DNA of 64,000 bases from Actinomadura macra NBRC 14102 (GCF_001552215.1 NZ_BCQT01000015.1:1-64000), one strand, 5' to 3'. Numbered from the stretch's first letter, positions 1 through 8,351 are shown. Numbers and translations are program-made. Notes: generated by a model not told the origin, from the sequence alone.

Positions 1-1
1 G

Positions 2-775
2 CCGCTGCCGGTGGGCGTGCCGGGCGAGCTGTGCGTCGGGGGCGCGGGCGTGGCCGTCCGCGGCTACCGCGGCAGGCCCGAGGCCACCGCCGAGCGGTTC
101 GTCGCGAACCCGTTCGGGGACGGCGTGCTGTACCGCACCGGCGACCTCGTCCGGTGGCGGCCCGACGGGACGCTCGACTTCCTCGGCCGGATCGACCAGC
201 AGGTGAAGATCCGCGGCCACCGGGTCGAGCCGAGCGAGATCGAGGCCGTGCTGCACGGCCACCCGCGCGTCCAGGAGGCGGCGGTGGTCACGGCGCAGGC
301 GGGGGACCACCTGCGGCTCGTCGCCTACGTCGTCCTGGACGAGCGGGCGAGGAGCGCGCCGCCCGGCGAGCGCGTCGACGACGCCGACCTGGCCGCCTAC
401 GCCGGGGAGCGGCTACCCGCCCACATGGTCCCCGCGCTGTGGGCCCGGCTGGAGCGGATGCCGCGCACCCGCAACGGCAAGCTCAACCGCGCGGCGCTGC
501 CCCCACCGCCGCGCTCCAGGGGCGGCGCCCCCGCCGCGCCCCGCACCCCGCTGCAACGGGACGTGGCCGACCTGCTCGGCGCGCTGCCAGGCGCCGACCC
601 GGCCGCCGGCCTGGCGGCCGAGGTGCCCGCATGGGCGGGCCGCCTCCACGGGCCGGCGCTCGTCACGGCGCTGCTCAGGGAGCGTTTCGGCGACCCCGTC
701 CCGCACGTCTGCGCTGGACGGACCGCACGGAAGATCGCCGCGGACCTCCAGCGGCTCGGCACGTCACCCCGGTGA
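2..775 (+). CDS. Nonribosomal peptide synthetase, C-terminal part of adenylation domain (5' truncated)
   Basis: The frame is open from the window edge, so this is the 3' end of a larger gene. It shows the late adenylation core motifs in order: A6 (GELCVGGAGVAVRGY), A7 (YRTGDLVRW), A8 (GRIDQQVKIRGHRVEPSEIE), A9 (LPAHMVPALW) and A10 (RTRNGKLNRAAL, with the catalytic Lys). About 90 residues follow A10, enough for a carrier protein, and they read like a degenerate one: the usual GGxS phosphopantetheine site is absent at the expected place (AEVPAWAGRLHGPALVTALL). No thioesterase or reductase domain ends the protein. The enzyme activates an amino acid as its adenylate; substrate cannot be read because A3-A5 lie outside. 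The next gene starts 20 bases later, so the two are probably co-transcribed. Confidence 0.93.
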   Translation, partial: PLPVGVPGELCVGGAGVAVRGYRGRPEATAERFVANPFGDGVLYRTGDLVRWRPDGTLDFLGRIDQQVKIRGHRVEPSEIEAVLHGHPRVQEAAVVTAQAGDHLRLVAYVVLDERARSAPPGERVDDADLAAYAGERLPAHMVPALWARLERMPRTRNGKLNRAALPPPPRSRGGAPAAPRTPLQRDVADLLGALPGADPAAGLAAEVPAWAGRLHGPALVTALLRERFGDPVPHVCAGRTARKIAADLQRLGTSPR

Positions 776-795
776 GCATCGAAGGAGAGGAACCG

Positions 796-1809
796 ATGGA
801 CACCCCACTGTCGTACACGATGTCCCTGGCGGACGTCGGTGAGCTCGAATCGCTGGTCGACAAGCTCGACTCCCTGGAGATCGATCCGGCCGCGCCGTAC
901 TTCTTCGACCAGGCGTGGGACCTGACCGCGATGGTGCCCTCCGGGGTGCGGCGGTTCCTCGCGGAGTTCTGCCGCGACGAGCGGGCGGCCACCTGCACGG
1001 TGCGCGGCTGGCCCATCGGCGACCGGGCGCTCGGGCCGACCCCGGCGAACTGGTCCGAGGCCGCCGCGCAGGGGCGCGGCCGCCGTGAGGAGTTCGTGCT
1101 CGGATTGCTCGCGATGTGCCTGACCGGTGAGACGTTCAGCTGGTCGACGCTCCAGGGCGGGCGGCTGCTGCACAACGTCGTCCCGATCGCGGGCGACGAG
1201 CAGGAACAGAGCGGCCACGGCCAGGTGCTGCTGGAATGGCACACCGAGGACGGCTTCCACCCGTACCGCTGCGACTACCTGCTGCTGTTCGGCATGCGGA
1301 ACCCCGACCACGTGCCGACGCTGGTGTCCTCGGTCCGGGACGTCCGGCTGGACGAGGCGGATCTGGAACTGCTGCGGCAGCCGAGGTTCCACATCATGCC
1401 CGACAACGAACACCTGCGGCAGATGGCCGAGAAGCACCCCGGGCACCCGAGCCTGCTCCGCGCCCGCAAGATGCGCGACGAGCCCCGGGCCGTCCCGGTC
1501 CTGTTCGGGGCACCGGAGTCGCCGTACCTGCGGATCGACCCGTACTTCATGCGGTGCGCCGACGACGACCCCGCGGTCGAGACGGCGCTGCGCCGGCTCA
1601 TCGACGAGATGAACCGGGTCCAGCAGCGGATCGAGGTCGAGCCGGGAACGCTCCTGGTCGTCGACAACTATCTGGCGGTGCACGGCCGGGCCGCGTTCCG
1701 GGCGCGCTTCGACGGTACCGACCGCTGGCTGAAGAAGGCACTGGTCACCCGGGACCTGCGGGTGTCGAGGGACATGCGCGAGTCGCCGTCCAGCCGGGTC
1801 ATCGTGTGA
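796..1809 (+). CDS. Fe(II)/2-oxoglutarate-dependent amino acid beta-hydroxylase (VioC/AsnO/OrfP-like)
   Basis: This 337-residue protein belongs to the clavaminate-synthase-like oxygenases that hydroxylate free or carrier-bound amino acids (arginine, asparagine, enduracididine precursors) for nonribosomal peptides. The iron-binding facial triad is H149, E151 (in WHTEDGFHPYR, the HxE form typical of this subgroup) and H296 (DNYLAVHGR); R310 is a likely 2-oxoglutarate carboxylate anchor. The region 156-171 (PYRCDYLLLFGMRNPD) is also typical of the family. ATG 796 was chosen because GGAGAGG lies 5 bases upstream; longer reading frames to the left are spurious. It sits between the NRPS end and the UDP-sugar dehydrogenase, so it probably supplies or modifies a building block of the peptide. 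Exact substrate is unknown. Confidence 0.88.
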   Translation: MDTPLSYTMSLADVGELESLVDKLDSLEIDPAAPYFFDQAWDLTAMVPSGVRRFLAEFCRDERAATCTVRGWPIGDRALGPTPANWSEAAAQGRGRREEFVLGLLAMCLTGETFSWSTLQGGRLLHNVVPIAGDEQEQSGHGQVLLEWHTEDGFHPYRCDYLLLFGMRNPDHVPTLVSSVRDVRLDEADLELLRQPRFHIMPDNEHLRQMAEKHPGHPSLLRARKMRDEPRAVPVLFGAPESPYLRIDPYFMRCADDDPAVETALRRLIDEMNRVQQRIEVEPGTLLVVDNYLAVHGRAAFRARFDGTDRWLKKALVTRDLRVSRDMRESPSSRVIV

Positions 1810-1847
1810 CACGCGTCCACGCCGGGGCAGAGGAAGGGAGCCCGTCC

Positions 1848-3101
1848 ATGGACCTTGTGGTCATCGGTCTCGGCTATGTCGGGCTGCCGCTCGCACGGGA
1901 GGCCTGCCGGGCCGGGCTGGCCGTGCGCGGGCTGGACCGGGACCAGGCCCTGGTGTCGTCGCTCATGGCGGGCCGTTCGCACGTGGACGACGTCTCCGAC
2001 GCCGACGTCGGCGCGATGATCGGCTCGGGGTTCGCCGCCACGGCCGACCCGGACGTCCTGGGCACGGCGCGGACGGTCGTCATCTGCGTGCCGACGCCCC
2101 TCGCCCCCGAGGGCGGGCCGGACCTGACCGCCGTGCGCGGCGCGGTGTCGGCCGTCGCGCGGCGGCTCTCGCCGGGCACGCTGGTCGTCCTGGAGTCCAC
2201 CACCTACCCCGGGACGACCGACGAGGTCGTGCGACCGTTGCTGGAGGAGTCGGGCCTCATCGCCGGCCGTGACTTCCATCTGGCGTTCTCGCCCGAGCGC
2301 ATCGACCCGGGCAACGCCCGCTACGGGATCGCCAACACCCCGAAGATCGTCGGGGGGTACACGCCCGCGTGCGCCGCAGCGGCCGAGGCGTTCTACGGCA
2401 AGTTCGTGAAGACCGTCGTGCTCGCGAAGGGGACACGGGAGGCGGAGATGGCCAAGCTGCTGGAGAACACCTATCGCCACGTCAACATCGCGCTGGTCAA
2501 CGAGATGAGCGTGTTCTGCCACGAACTGGGCGTCGACCTGTGGGACGCCATCTCCTGCGCGTCCACCAAGCCGTTCGGGTTCCAGCCGTTCTTCCCGGGG
2601 CCGGGCGTCGGGGGGCACTGCATCCCGATCGACCCGAACTACCTGTCCTACAAGGTCCGGACGCTGGGCTACGCGTTCCGCTTCGTCGAGCTGGCCCAGG
2701 AGATCAACACGGGCATGCCGCGGTACGTGGTGCACCGCGCGCAGCAGCAGCTCAACGACCGGGGTCTCGCGCTGCGCGGGGCCCGGGTGCTGCTGCTCGG
2801 CGCCACCTACAAGGCCGATGTCGCCGACCGGCGCGAGTCCCCCGCGCAGCAGGTCGCCGAACGACTGGCGGGGCTCGGCGCCCGGCTGTCGTTCCACGAC
2901 CCGTACGTCGAGACATGGCAGGTCGGCGGCCTGTCACTGTCGCGCGTCCCGGACCTGCCGGATGCGCTGGAGACCGCGGACCTGACCATCCTGCTCACCG
3001 ACCACCGCGAGTACACCGGCGAGTTGCTGGCGGGCAAGGCCCGCTTCCTGCTCGACACGCGGGGGCGCACCGCCGCGGGCACGAACGTGGAGTTGCTGTG
3101 A
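1848..3101 (+). CDS. UDP-glucose / UDP-N-acetyl-mannosamine dehydrogenase family protein
   Basis: A 417-residue nucleotide-sugar 6-dehydrogenase (UDP-sugar to UDP-uronate with two NAD+). The N-terminal Rossmann motif is VVIGLGYVGLPLA (residues 4-16); the catalytic cysteine is C258 in GPGVGGHCIPIDPNY, and the central dimer helix segment (AEMAKLLENTYRHVNIALVNE) and C-terminal NAD-like domain (VLLLGATYKADVADRRESP) are complete. Start ATG 1848 has AGGAAGGGAG upstream. It follows the hydroxylase by 38 bases in the same direction, suggesting that the peptide pathway includes a uronic-acid or aminouronic sugar, although such enzymes also serve cell-envelope polysaccharide; no glycosyltransferase is visible in this window. 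Confidence 0.9.
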   Translation: MDLVVIGLGYVGLPLAREACRAGLAVRGLDRDQALVSSLMAGRSHVDDVSDADVGAMIGSGFAATADPDVLGTARTVVICVPTPLAPEGGPDLTAVRGAVSAVARRLSPGTLVVLESTTYPGTTDEVVRPLLEESGLIAGRDFHLAFSPERIDPGNARYGIANTPKIVGGYTPACAAAAEAFYGKFVKTVVLAKGTREAEMAKLLENTYRHVNIALVNEMSVFCHELGVDLWDAISCASTKPFGFQPFFPGPGVGGHCIPIDPNYLSYKVRTLGYAFRFVELAQEINTGMPRYVVHRAQQQLNDRGLALRGARVLLLGATYKADVADRRESPAQQVAERLAGLGARLSFHDPYVETWQVGGLSLSRVPDLPDALETADLTILLTDHREYTGELLAGKARFLLDTRGRTAAGTNVELL

Positions 3102-3124
3102 GCGCCGGGGTGCCCCGGCGCTCA
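3099..3124. terminator. Bidirectional palindromic terminator containing both stop codons
   Basis: TGAGCGCCGGGG, a 2-base centre, then CCCCGGCGCTCA form a perfect 12-bp inverted repeat. Its first three bases are the TGA of the UDP-sugar dehydrogenase and its last three are the TCA (minus-strand TGA) of the convergent response regulator, so one hairpin closes both transcripts. There is no T-run. Confidence 0.8.
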
Positions 3125-3802
3125 GCCGGGCGCCCAGGTGTACTGATGTTCCGGGCGACCGGTGTTGCCATAGCGGAGCGTGACCTCCACCCGTCCGTCC
3201 TGGGCGAGCGCGGCCAGGTACCGCTGCGCGGTGGTGCGCGAGATGCCGACCTGGGCGCAGACCTCGGTCGCCGACAGGGGACCGGCGGCACGCTCCAGCG
3301 CCCGCATCACCAGCCGCCGGGTGACCTGGACGCCCTCCCCGGCGGCGGGGGGACGCTGCGGCGGGTCGCCGTGCAGCGCGCGCAGCGCCTCGTCGATGTC
3401 GGCCTGGGTCAACTCGCCCGGCATGCCGAGCCGACGGCGGTAGCAGGCGTAGGCGGTGAGCCGCTCGGCGAGGTCCGCGGCGGTGAACGGCTTGAACAGA
3501 TAGTGCCGGACGCCGCGCGCCAGCGCCGTGCGCACCGACGCGGCGTCGGTGGCCGCGGTGACCATGATGACGTCGGCGTCCAGGTCGCGCAGCAGGGTCA
3601 GGCCCGACTCGTCGGGCAGATAGATGTCGAGCAGCACCAGGTCGGGGGCTAACTCGGCGGCCCGGGCACGTGCCTCGGCCGCCGATCCGGCCCGTCCGGC
3701 GACCCGGAACCCCGGCACCGACCGGACGAACTCGGCATGCACTTCGGCCACCCGGAAGTCGTCGTCGACGACCAGCACCGACAGCACCGGATCCCCGCTC
3801 AC
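3122..3802 (-). CDS. Response regulator, CitB/DcuR family (receiver plus C-terminal HTH)
   Basis: 226 residues. The receiver domain (about 7-125) has the acidic pocket VVDDDF, phospho-acceptor D59 (LLDIYLPDESG), a T/S site (VTAATD) and K (LFKPF). The C-terminal third carries a DpiA/CitB-type helix-turn-helix (GPLSATEVCAQVGISRTTAQRYLAAL). GTG 3802 is preferred over the longer frame to 3892 because GAGGGG lies upstream and the receiver domain starts right after it. Members of this family usually pair with a DcuS/CitA-type sensor kinase controlling dicarboxylate or citrate uptake; no such kinase or transporter is adjacent here, so it is an orphan within this window. Confidence 0.88.
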   Translation of the reverse strand: MSGDPVLSVLVVDDDFRVAEVHAEFVRSVPGFRVAGRAGSAAEARARAAELAPDLVLLDIYLPDESGLTLLRDLDADVIMVTAATDAASVRTALARGVRHYLFKPFTAADLAERLTAYACYRRRLGMPGELTQADIDEALRALHGDPPQRPPAAGEGVQVTRRLVMRALERAAGPLSATEVCAQVGISRTTAQRYLAALAQDGRVEVTLRYGNTGRPEHQYTWAPG

Positions 3803-3931
3803 CTGACAGCCCCTCGTCGCTTGGCGCGCCCCCGTGCGGCGGCCTCCCCGGAAGCCGCCGAGCGCTAGTGTGACGCTGCTTCTGTGACGCACGGCACGGC
3901 GGCGTGGTTCGGCGCCGCGGCGTGGGCCTCC

Positions 3932-4432
3932 TTAGCGGATCATGCGGAAGCAGAAGAACGTCGGGAACCGGTAGTACTCGTTCTTGCCGGCCTTCACCGC
4001 GCCCAGGATCAGGAACACCCACTGCCCGAACAGCAGCTCCAGATAGGGCAGGATCAGCGGGATGAGGAAAGCCGGGTTCTCGGTGACGATCGTCGGCGGG
4101 ACGCAGATCGCCGCGACCGCCAGCAGGTGGATCAGCAGCGTGATCTGGAAGTTCAGCGCCTGCGCCGCGTGGAACCGGACGAACGCCGACTCCCGCTTCT
4201 TCACGAAGTAAATGATCAGCGGCGCGAGGAACCCGACCAGCAGCACCCCCATGTACGTGAAGATCGCCCACGTCGAGTCGTTGCTCTGGACCTGGCCGGG
4301 CGGGCCGTGGGGGACACCGGGCGGGCCGTACCCCCAGCGCGGGTCGTACTGCCCGCCGTAGGGCCCCTGATAAGGCGGCGGCTGATCGTCGGAGCCAGGC
4401 GGCGGGGGCGGGGGCGGGGGCTGTTCGGTCAC
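3932..4432 (-). CDS. DUF4870-like small integral membrane protein with proline-rich N-terminus
   Basis: About 166 residues. The first ~50 residues are a Pro/Gly/Tyr-rich low-complexity region (runs of P, then GPYGGQYDPRWGYG), followed by about four hydrophobic helices with the conserved pattern WAIFTYMGVLLVGFLAPLI, KRESAFVRFHAAQALNFQ and a C-terminal KAGKNEYYRFP. These are the marks of the DUF4870/Tic20-like family, whose function is not established. GTG 4432 has AGGAAG just upstream; an in-frame ATG at 4453 is the alternative start. Same strand as its neighbours but separated from each by more than 100 bases. Confidence 0.8.
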   Translation of the reverse strand: MTEQPPPPPPPPGSDDQPPPYQGPYGGQYDPRWGYGPPGVPHGPPGQVQSNDSTWAIFTYMGVLLVGFLAPLIIYFVKKRESAFVRFHAAQALNFQITLLIHLLAVAAICVPPTIVTENPAFLIPLILPYLELLFGQWVFLILGAVKAGKNEYYRFPTFFCFRMIR

Positions 4433-4588
4433 TGTTCTTCCTGTTCCTCCCATGGGAGCACCATCAGGAACCTATCGTGCGGCGGTTCGACGCCTCAGCC
4501 GAAAAGAGCCCCAGTCGAGGACGCCGACGGAGCGGAACCGCCGCCCCGCAGCGGGAGGCGGTCGCCGAGTTCGCCGCGGCTTACGGCG

Positions 4589-5110
4589 TCAGTACTCGTA
4601 CACCTTGACCGTCGCCGGCTGGTTGTACCACGTCGCGATGACGGACGAGGTGCGCTTGTCGGTGAGGAAGTCGACGCGCAGCCAGCCGCCCGCCTCCGTG
4701 ACGCGCGTCTCGTACCCGGAGTTCGGCGTCGCCGACACCAACCGCACCCGCCCGCCGGCGAACGACATCGCCGCCTGCCCGCCGCGCGTGGCGTAGCTAC
4801 GCACCTTGCCCGCCGTCCGCGGCGCGCCCGTCCCGTCCGACCTGGTCGGCGCCGGCGAACTCGCCGGCCGCGGCGCCGGCGCCCGGTCCTCGCCTGTCGC
4901 GGGGCTCGGCCGGACGGTCGGCGATCCGATGCTCGTCGGTCCCGGTGGCGCGGACGGGCTCGCGTGGATGACCGGTCCCGCGATCGGCGGCGGCGCCGAC
5001 CGCTCGGAGACCGTGTCGCGCACGACGCCGCGAACGCCGAGCCAGGAGAACGTCACCGCGAGTGCGGTCACTCCGGCCCAGGGCGCAACATATGACATCG
5101 CGCGACGCAT
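4589..5110 (-). CDS. Membrane-anchored secreted protein of unknown function
   Basis: 173 residues. A short N-terminus (MRRAMSYVAPW) leads into one hydrophobic segment (AGVTALAVTFSWLGV), consistent with a signal anchor, then a ~70-residue Ala/Pro/Ser/Thr-rich linker typical of a surface-exposed stalk, and a ~75-residue C-terminal domain (from KVRSYATRGGQAAMSFAGGRVRLVSATP) that looks beta-rich. I do not recognise the C-terminal domain. Its start is only 27 bases from the divergently transcribed response regulator at 5138, so the two promoters overlap and it may be a target or a sensor partner of that two-component system. Confidence 0.72.
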   Translation of the reverse strand: MRRAMSYVAPWAGVTALAVTFSWLGVRGVVRDTVSERSAPPPIAGPVIHASPSAPPGPTSIGSPTVRPSPATGEDRAPAPRPASSPAPTRSDGTGAPRTAGKVRSYATRGGQAAMSFAGGRVRLVSATPNSGYETRVTEAGGWLRVDFLTDKRTSSVIATWYNQPATVKVYEY

Positions 5111-5137
5111 GGGCACATGGTGGCATACGGTTCGGCC

Positions 5138-5824
5138 ATGGCGAGTGTTCTGGTGGTCGAGGATGACGCGAACGTCCGCACCGCCTTGATCAGGGAGCTG
5201 AGCGCCCGGTCCCATGTCGTGCGCAGCGTCGGGACCGCGATGGACGCGCTGCGCGAGGTCACACAGTCGCCGCCCGACGCCGTCGTCCTCGACCTCGGGC
5301 TGCCCGATCTCGACGGCGCCGAGGTGCTGAAGATGCTGCGCGGCATCTCCGACGTCCCCGTCATCGTCGCGACGGCCCGCGACGACGAGCCCGAGATCGT
5401 CCGGCTGCTGAACGCGGGCGCCGACGACTACCTCATCAAGCCGTTCTCCGCCGAGCACCTCGTCGCGAGGCTCGCCGCCGTGCTGCGCCGGTCGACCCGG
5501 TCCGGGCCGACCGCCGAGCTGAGCGTCGGCGGCCTGCACATCGACCTCGACCGGCGTGAGGCCCTGCTGGACGGCGCGCCGCTGGAGCTGACCCGCCGCG
5601 AGTTCGACCTGCTGGCCTACCTCGCCGCCCGTCCCGGGCGGGTCGTGGCGCGCCGCGAGCTGCTCGCCGAGGTGTGGCGGCAGGCGTACGGCGACGACCA
5701 GACGATCGACGTGCACCTGTCCTGGCTGCGGCGCAAGCTCGGCGAGACCGCCGCCGCGCCCCGCTACCTGCACACGGTGCGCGGTGTCGGGGTCCGGCTG
5801 GCCGAGCCGGGCCCGCGCTCATGA
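5138..5824 (+). CDS. OmpR/PhoB-family response regulator
   Basis: 228 residues: receiver domain (1-118) with acidic pair in VVEDD, phospho-acceptor D52 (VVLDLGLPDLDG), T/A switch (VATARDDE) and K (YLIKPF); winged-helix DNA-binding domain (about 128-222) with LTRREFDLLAYLAARPGRVVARRELL and DVHLSWLRRKLGE. The ATG at 5138 starts exactly at the receiver fold and is preferred to the ATG 21 bases upstream. It overlaps the sensor kinase gene by 4 bases (ATGA), so the pair is translationally coupled. Confidence 0.92.
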   Translation: MASVLVVEDDANVRTALIRELSARSHVVRSVGTAMDALREVTQSPPDAVVLDLGLPDLDGAEVLKMLRGISDVPVIVATARDDEPEIVRLLNAGADDYLIKPFSAEHLVARLAAVLRRSTRSGPTAELSVGGLHIDLDRREALLDGAPLELTRREFDLLAYLAARPGRVVARRELLAEVWRQAYGDDQTIDVHLSWLRRKLGETAAAPRYLHTVRGVGVRLAEPGPRS

Positions 5825-7188
5825 GGCGGACGCTCGTCCTGGTGTCCCTCGCGGTCACCTCGATGGTGGCGCTGGCCTTCCTCATCCCGCTCGCGCTCAC
5901 CGTCCGCGAGATCGCCCGCGACCGCGCCCTCACCACCGCCGAACGGCAGGCCAGCGCGCTTGGCCCGGTCCTGGTCGTCACCGAGGACCCGGCCTCACTC
6001 GAACGCGCGGTCGCCAGCACCCAGGCGGGTGCCGCGAAACGGATGACCGTACACATGCCGGACGGCGGGCTGGTGCCGAAGTCCACCGGCGGCTCCGGTG
6101 CCCGCCCCGAGCAACTCGCCGAGGCCGGCCGCCGCGGCCGCGCCTACACCGCCCGGGTGTCCGGCGGGTACGCGCTGCTCCAGCCGGTGTCGCTGGACGC
6201 GGGCCGCACCGCGGTCGTGGAGGTGTTCCTGCCGGACGAGGACCTGTCGCGCGGTGTGTGGAAGGCGTGGATCGTGATGACCGCCGTCGCCGCCGCGCTC
6301 GTCGCCGGCTCGGTCGCCGTCGCCGACCGGCTCGGCGCCAGGATGATCCGCTCCACCCGCCGCCTCGCCGAGGTCGCGGGCGACTTCGGCGACGGCGAGC
6401 TGTCCGCCCGCATCGAGCCGGACGGGCCGCCCGAGCTGGTCGAGGCGGGGCTGGCCTTCAACGCGATGGCGGACCACGTCGTGCAGCTCCTGTCCGCTGA
6501 GCGCGAGATGGCCGCCGACCTGTCCCACCGCCTGCGCACTCCCCTCGCCGCGCTCCGCCTCAACGCCGAGGCACTCGGGGACGGCCCGGTCGCCGAGCAG
6601 ACTCGCGAGGCCGTCGACCGCATCGAGCGCGAGGTCGACCAGATCATCCGCACCGTCCGGCGACCCACGGGACGCGGGAGCTGCGACGCGGCCAAGGTGC
6701 TGCGCGACCGGATCGCGTTCTGGTCGGTCCTGGCCGAGGACGAGGGCCGCTCCTGCGAGCTGATCGGCGCCGAGCAATCCGCGTCCCTCCCGCTCCCCGG
6801 TACCGAACTGGCGGCCGCGGTCGACGCCCTTCTCGGCAACATCTTCCGGCACACGGCCGACGGCACCGGGTTCGCCGTCACCCTCCACCAGGGACAGGGC
6901 ATCACCGGCATCCTCGTCGCCGACGGCGGCCCCGGCATCGCCGACCCGGACGCGGCGCTCAAGCGCGGCAGCAGCGGCGGCGGCTCCACCGGACTCGGCC
7001 TCGACATCGCCCGCCGCGCCGCCGAGTCCACCGGCGGATACCTGCGCATCCACCGCAGCGTTCTCGGCGGTGCGCAGGTGCAGATGTGGTTCCGCACCAA
7101 GTGGCTGCCGCCGGCCCGGCGCTCCCGGGGTCTCGTCCGCCGCCGCCATTCCCGACCGCCCGAGGGACGCCGCTCCCGAGCGTCCTAG
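5821..7188 (+). CDS. Sensor histidine kinase partner of the OmpR-type regulator
   Basis: 455 residues. Two transmembrane helices (about 5-28 and 142-164) flank a ~110-residue extracytoplasmic sensor region; a HAMP linker follows (RMIRSTRRLAEVAGDFGDGELSAR), then a dimerisation/phospho-acceptor helix with H236 (MAADLSHRLRTPLAALRLNAEAL) and a HATPase domain with N box (LLGNIFRHTADGT), G1 (VADGGPGI) and G2 (GLGLDIARRAAESTGG). Start ATG 5821 overlaps the regulator stop. The signal is unknown. Downstream lies a pair of OmpR-type direct repeats and a chitinase, a plausible target. Confidence 0.92.
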   Translation: MRRTLVLVSLAVTSMVALAFLIPLALTVREIARDRALTTAERQASALGPVLVVTEDPASLERAVASTQAGAAKRMTVHMPDGGLVPKSTGGSGARPEQLAEAGRRGRAYTARVSGGYALLQPVSLDAGRTAVVEVFLPDEDLSRGVWKAWIVMTAVAAALVAGSVAVADRLGARMIRSTRRLAEVAGDFGDGELSARIEPDGPPELVEAGLAFNAMADHVVQLLSAEREMAADLSHRLRTPLAALRLNAEALGDGPVAEQTREAVDRIEREVDQIIRTVRRPTGRGSCDAAKVLRDRIAFWSVLAEDEGRSCELIGAEQSASLPLPGTELAAAVDALLGNIFRHTADGTGFAVTLHQGQGITGILVADGGPGIADPDAALKRGSSGGGSTGLGLDIARRAAESTGGYLRIHRSVLGGAQVQMWFRTKWLPPARRSRGLVRRRHSRPPEGRRSRAS

Positions 7189-7193
7189 AACGG

Positions 7194-7211
7194 TCTTAAC
7201 AGACTCTTAAC
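7194..7211 (+). promoter_or_regulatory. Direct repeat TCTTAAC x2, OmpR-type operator candidate
   Basis: TCTTAAC occurs at 7194-7200 and again at 7205-7211, i.e. with an 11-bp period on the same DNA face, 66 bases upstream of the chitinase start and just after the kinase stop. Tandem half-sites of this spacing are the usual binding geometry of OmpR/PhoB-family regulators such as the one encoded at 5138. Confidence 0.45.
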
Positions 7212-7276
7212 CATGAACCGCCCGGCCGTCGGGCGCCCTACTTTGATCGGCACCACCCCCGGTCGAGGAGGCGCAC

Positions 7277-8311
7277 ATGAGCCGGCCCATTGCCCGCACC
7301 TTCCGCGCGTGCCCTCTGCTGCGCTACCTCGCCGTCGGACTCGCCGCCGCACTCGCCACCGTCGCCTGCGGCCTCGCGGTCCTGCCCGACACCGCCGCCG
7401 ACGAGCCGGTGCGCGCCGTCCGGGCCGCCGCCGGTGCGCCCGAGTTCGCCCCCTACATCGACGGCAGCCTCCACCCGCCGTTCGATCTCGTGGACGCGAC
7501 GAAGAAGACCGGCGTCAAGTCCTACACGCTCGCGTTCATCACCGCCGGCGGTGCTGGGTGCGCCCCCAAATGGGGTGGGGTGACCGACATCGGGGCGAAC
7601 CCCGTCGCGAACCAGGCGGGCGACCTGCGCGCTCTCGGCGGCGACATCCGCATCTCGTTCGGCGGCGCGTCCGGCATCGAACTCGCCGCGGCATGCCCCA
7701 CCGTCGAGCGGCTCACCGCCGCCTACGAGCAGGTGGTGTCGGCCTTCAAGCTCACCCGCGCCGACTTCGACATCGAGGGTGCCGCGCTCGCCGACACCGC
7801 GGCCAACACCCGTCGCGCCCAGGCGATCGCCACCCTCCAGAAGAGGCACCCCGACCTGGAGGTGTCGCTCACGCTGCCCGTTCTACCGGAGGGCCTCACT
7901 CCTGACGGCGTGAACCTGGTCAAGAACGCCAAGGCCAACGGCATGGACGTCGACGTCGTCAACATCATGGCCATGGACTACGGACCCCCGTCCAGCGAGA
8001 TGGGGGATCTGGCGGTCCAGGCCGCGACCTCGACCGAGACCCAGCTTCGCTCCGCCCTGGCCGTGCCCTCCGCCTGGGACCGTCTCGCCATCACTCCCAT
8101 GATCGGCGTGAACGACGTCGCCGGTGAGACCTTCACGCTCGCCGACGCCGCCCAGGTCGCCGCGTTCGCCCGCGCCCGGGGCCTCGCCTGGACGGCCATG
8201 TGGTCGGCCAACCGCGACCGGCCGTGCCCCGGCGGGGTCAAGCCACTGGCCGATCCCACCTGCAGCGGTGTCGACCAGGAGCCCCTCGCCTTCACCCGCG
8301 CGCTCGGCTAG
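7277..8311 (+). CDS. Secreted glycoside hydrolase family 18 (chitinase-like)
   Basis: 344 residues with an N-terminal signal region (hydrophobic 16-38; an imperfect lipobox near VACG). The GH18 catalytic signature is present as D163-F-D165-I-E167 (RADFDIEGAAL), E167 being the acid/base that protonates the glycosidic bond and D165 supporting the substrate acetamido group. Other family features are the strand motif SYTLAFITAG, the SFGGASG turn (SxGG) and NIMAMDYG with the conserved M-D-Y. It lacks an obvious carbohydrate-binding module. Likely degrades chitin or related beta-1,4-GlcNAc polymers outside the cell. ATG 7277 follows GAGGAGG. Confidence 0.88.
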   Translation: MSRPIARTFRACPLLRYLAVGLAAALATVACGLAVLPDTAADEPVRAVRAAAGAPEFAPYIDGSLHPPFDLVDATKKTGVKSYTLAFITAGGAGCAPKWGGVTDIGANPVANQAGDLRALGGDIRISFGGASGIELAAACPTVERLTAAYEQVVSAFKLTRADFDIEGAALADTAANTRRAQAIATLQKRHPDLEVSLTLPVLPEGLTPDGVNLVKNAKANGMDVDVVNIMAMDYGPPSSEMGDLAVQAATSTETQLRSALAVPSAWDRLAITPMIGVNDVAGETFTLADAAQVAAFARARGLAWTAMWSANRDRPCPGGVKPLADPTCSGVDQEPLAFTRALG

Positions 8312-8351
8312 GCCGCACGTGGTCGCCGGTCATCCCGTTCCGGGGCCCTAC

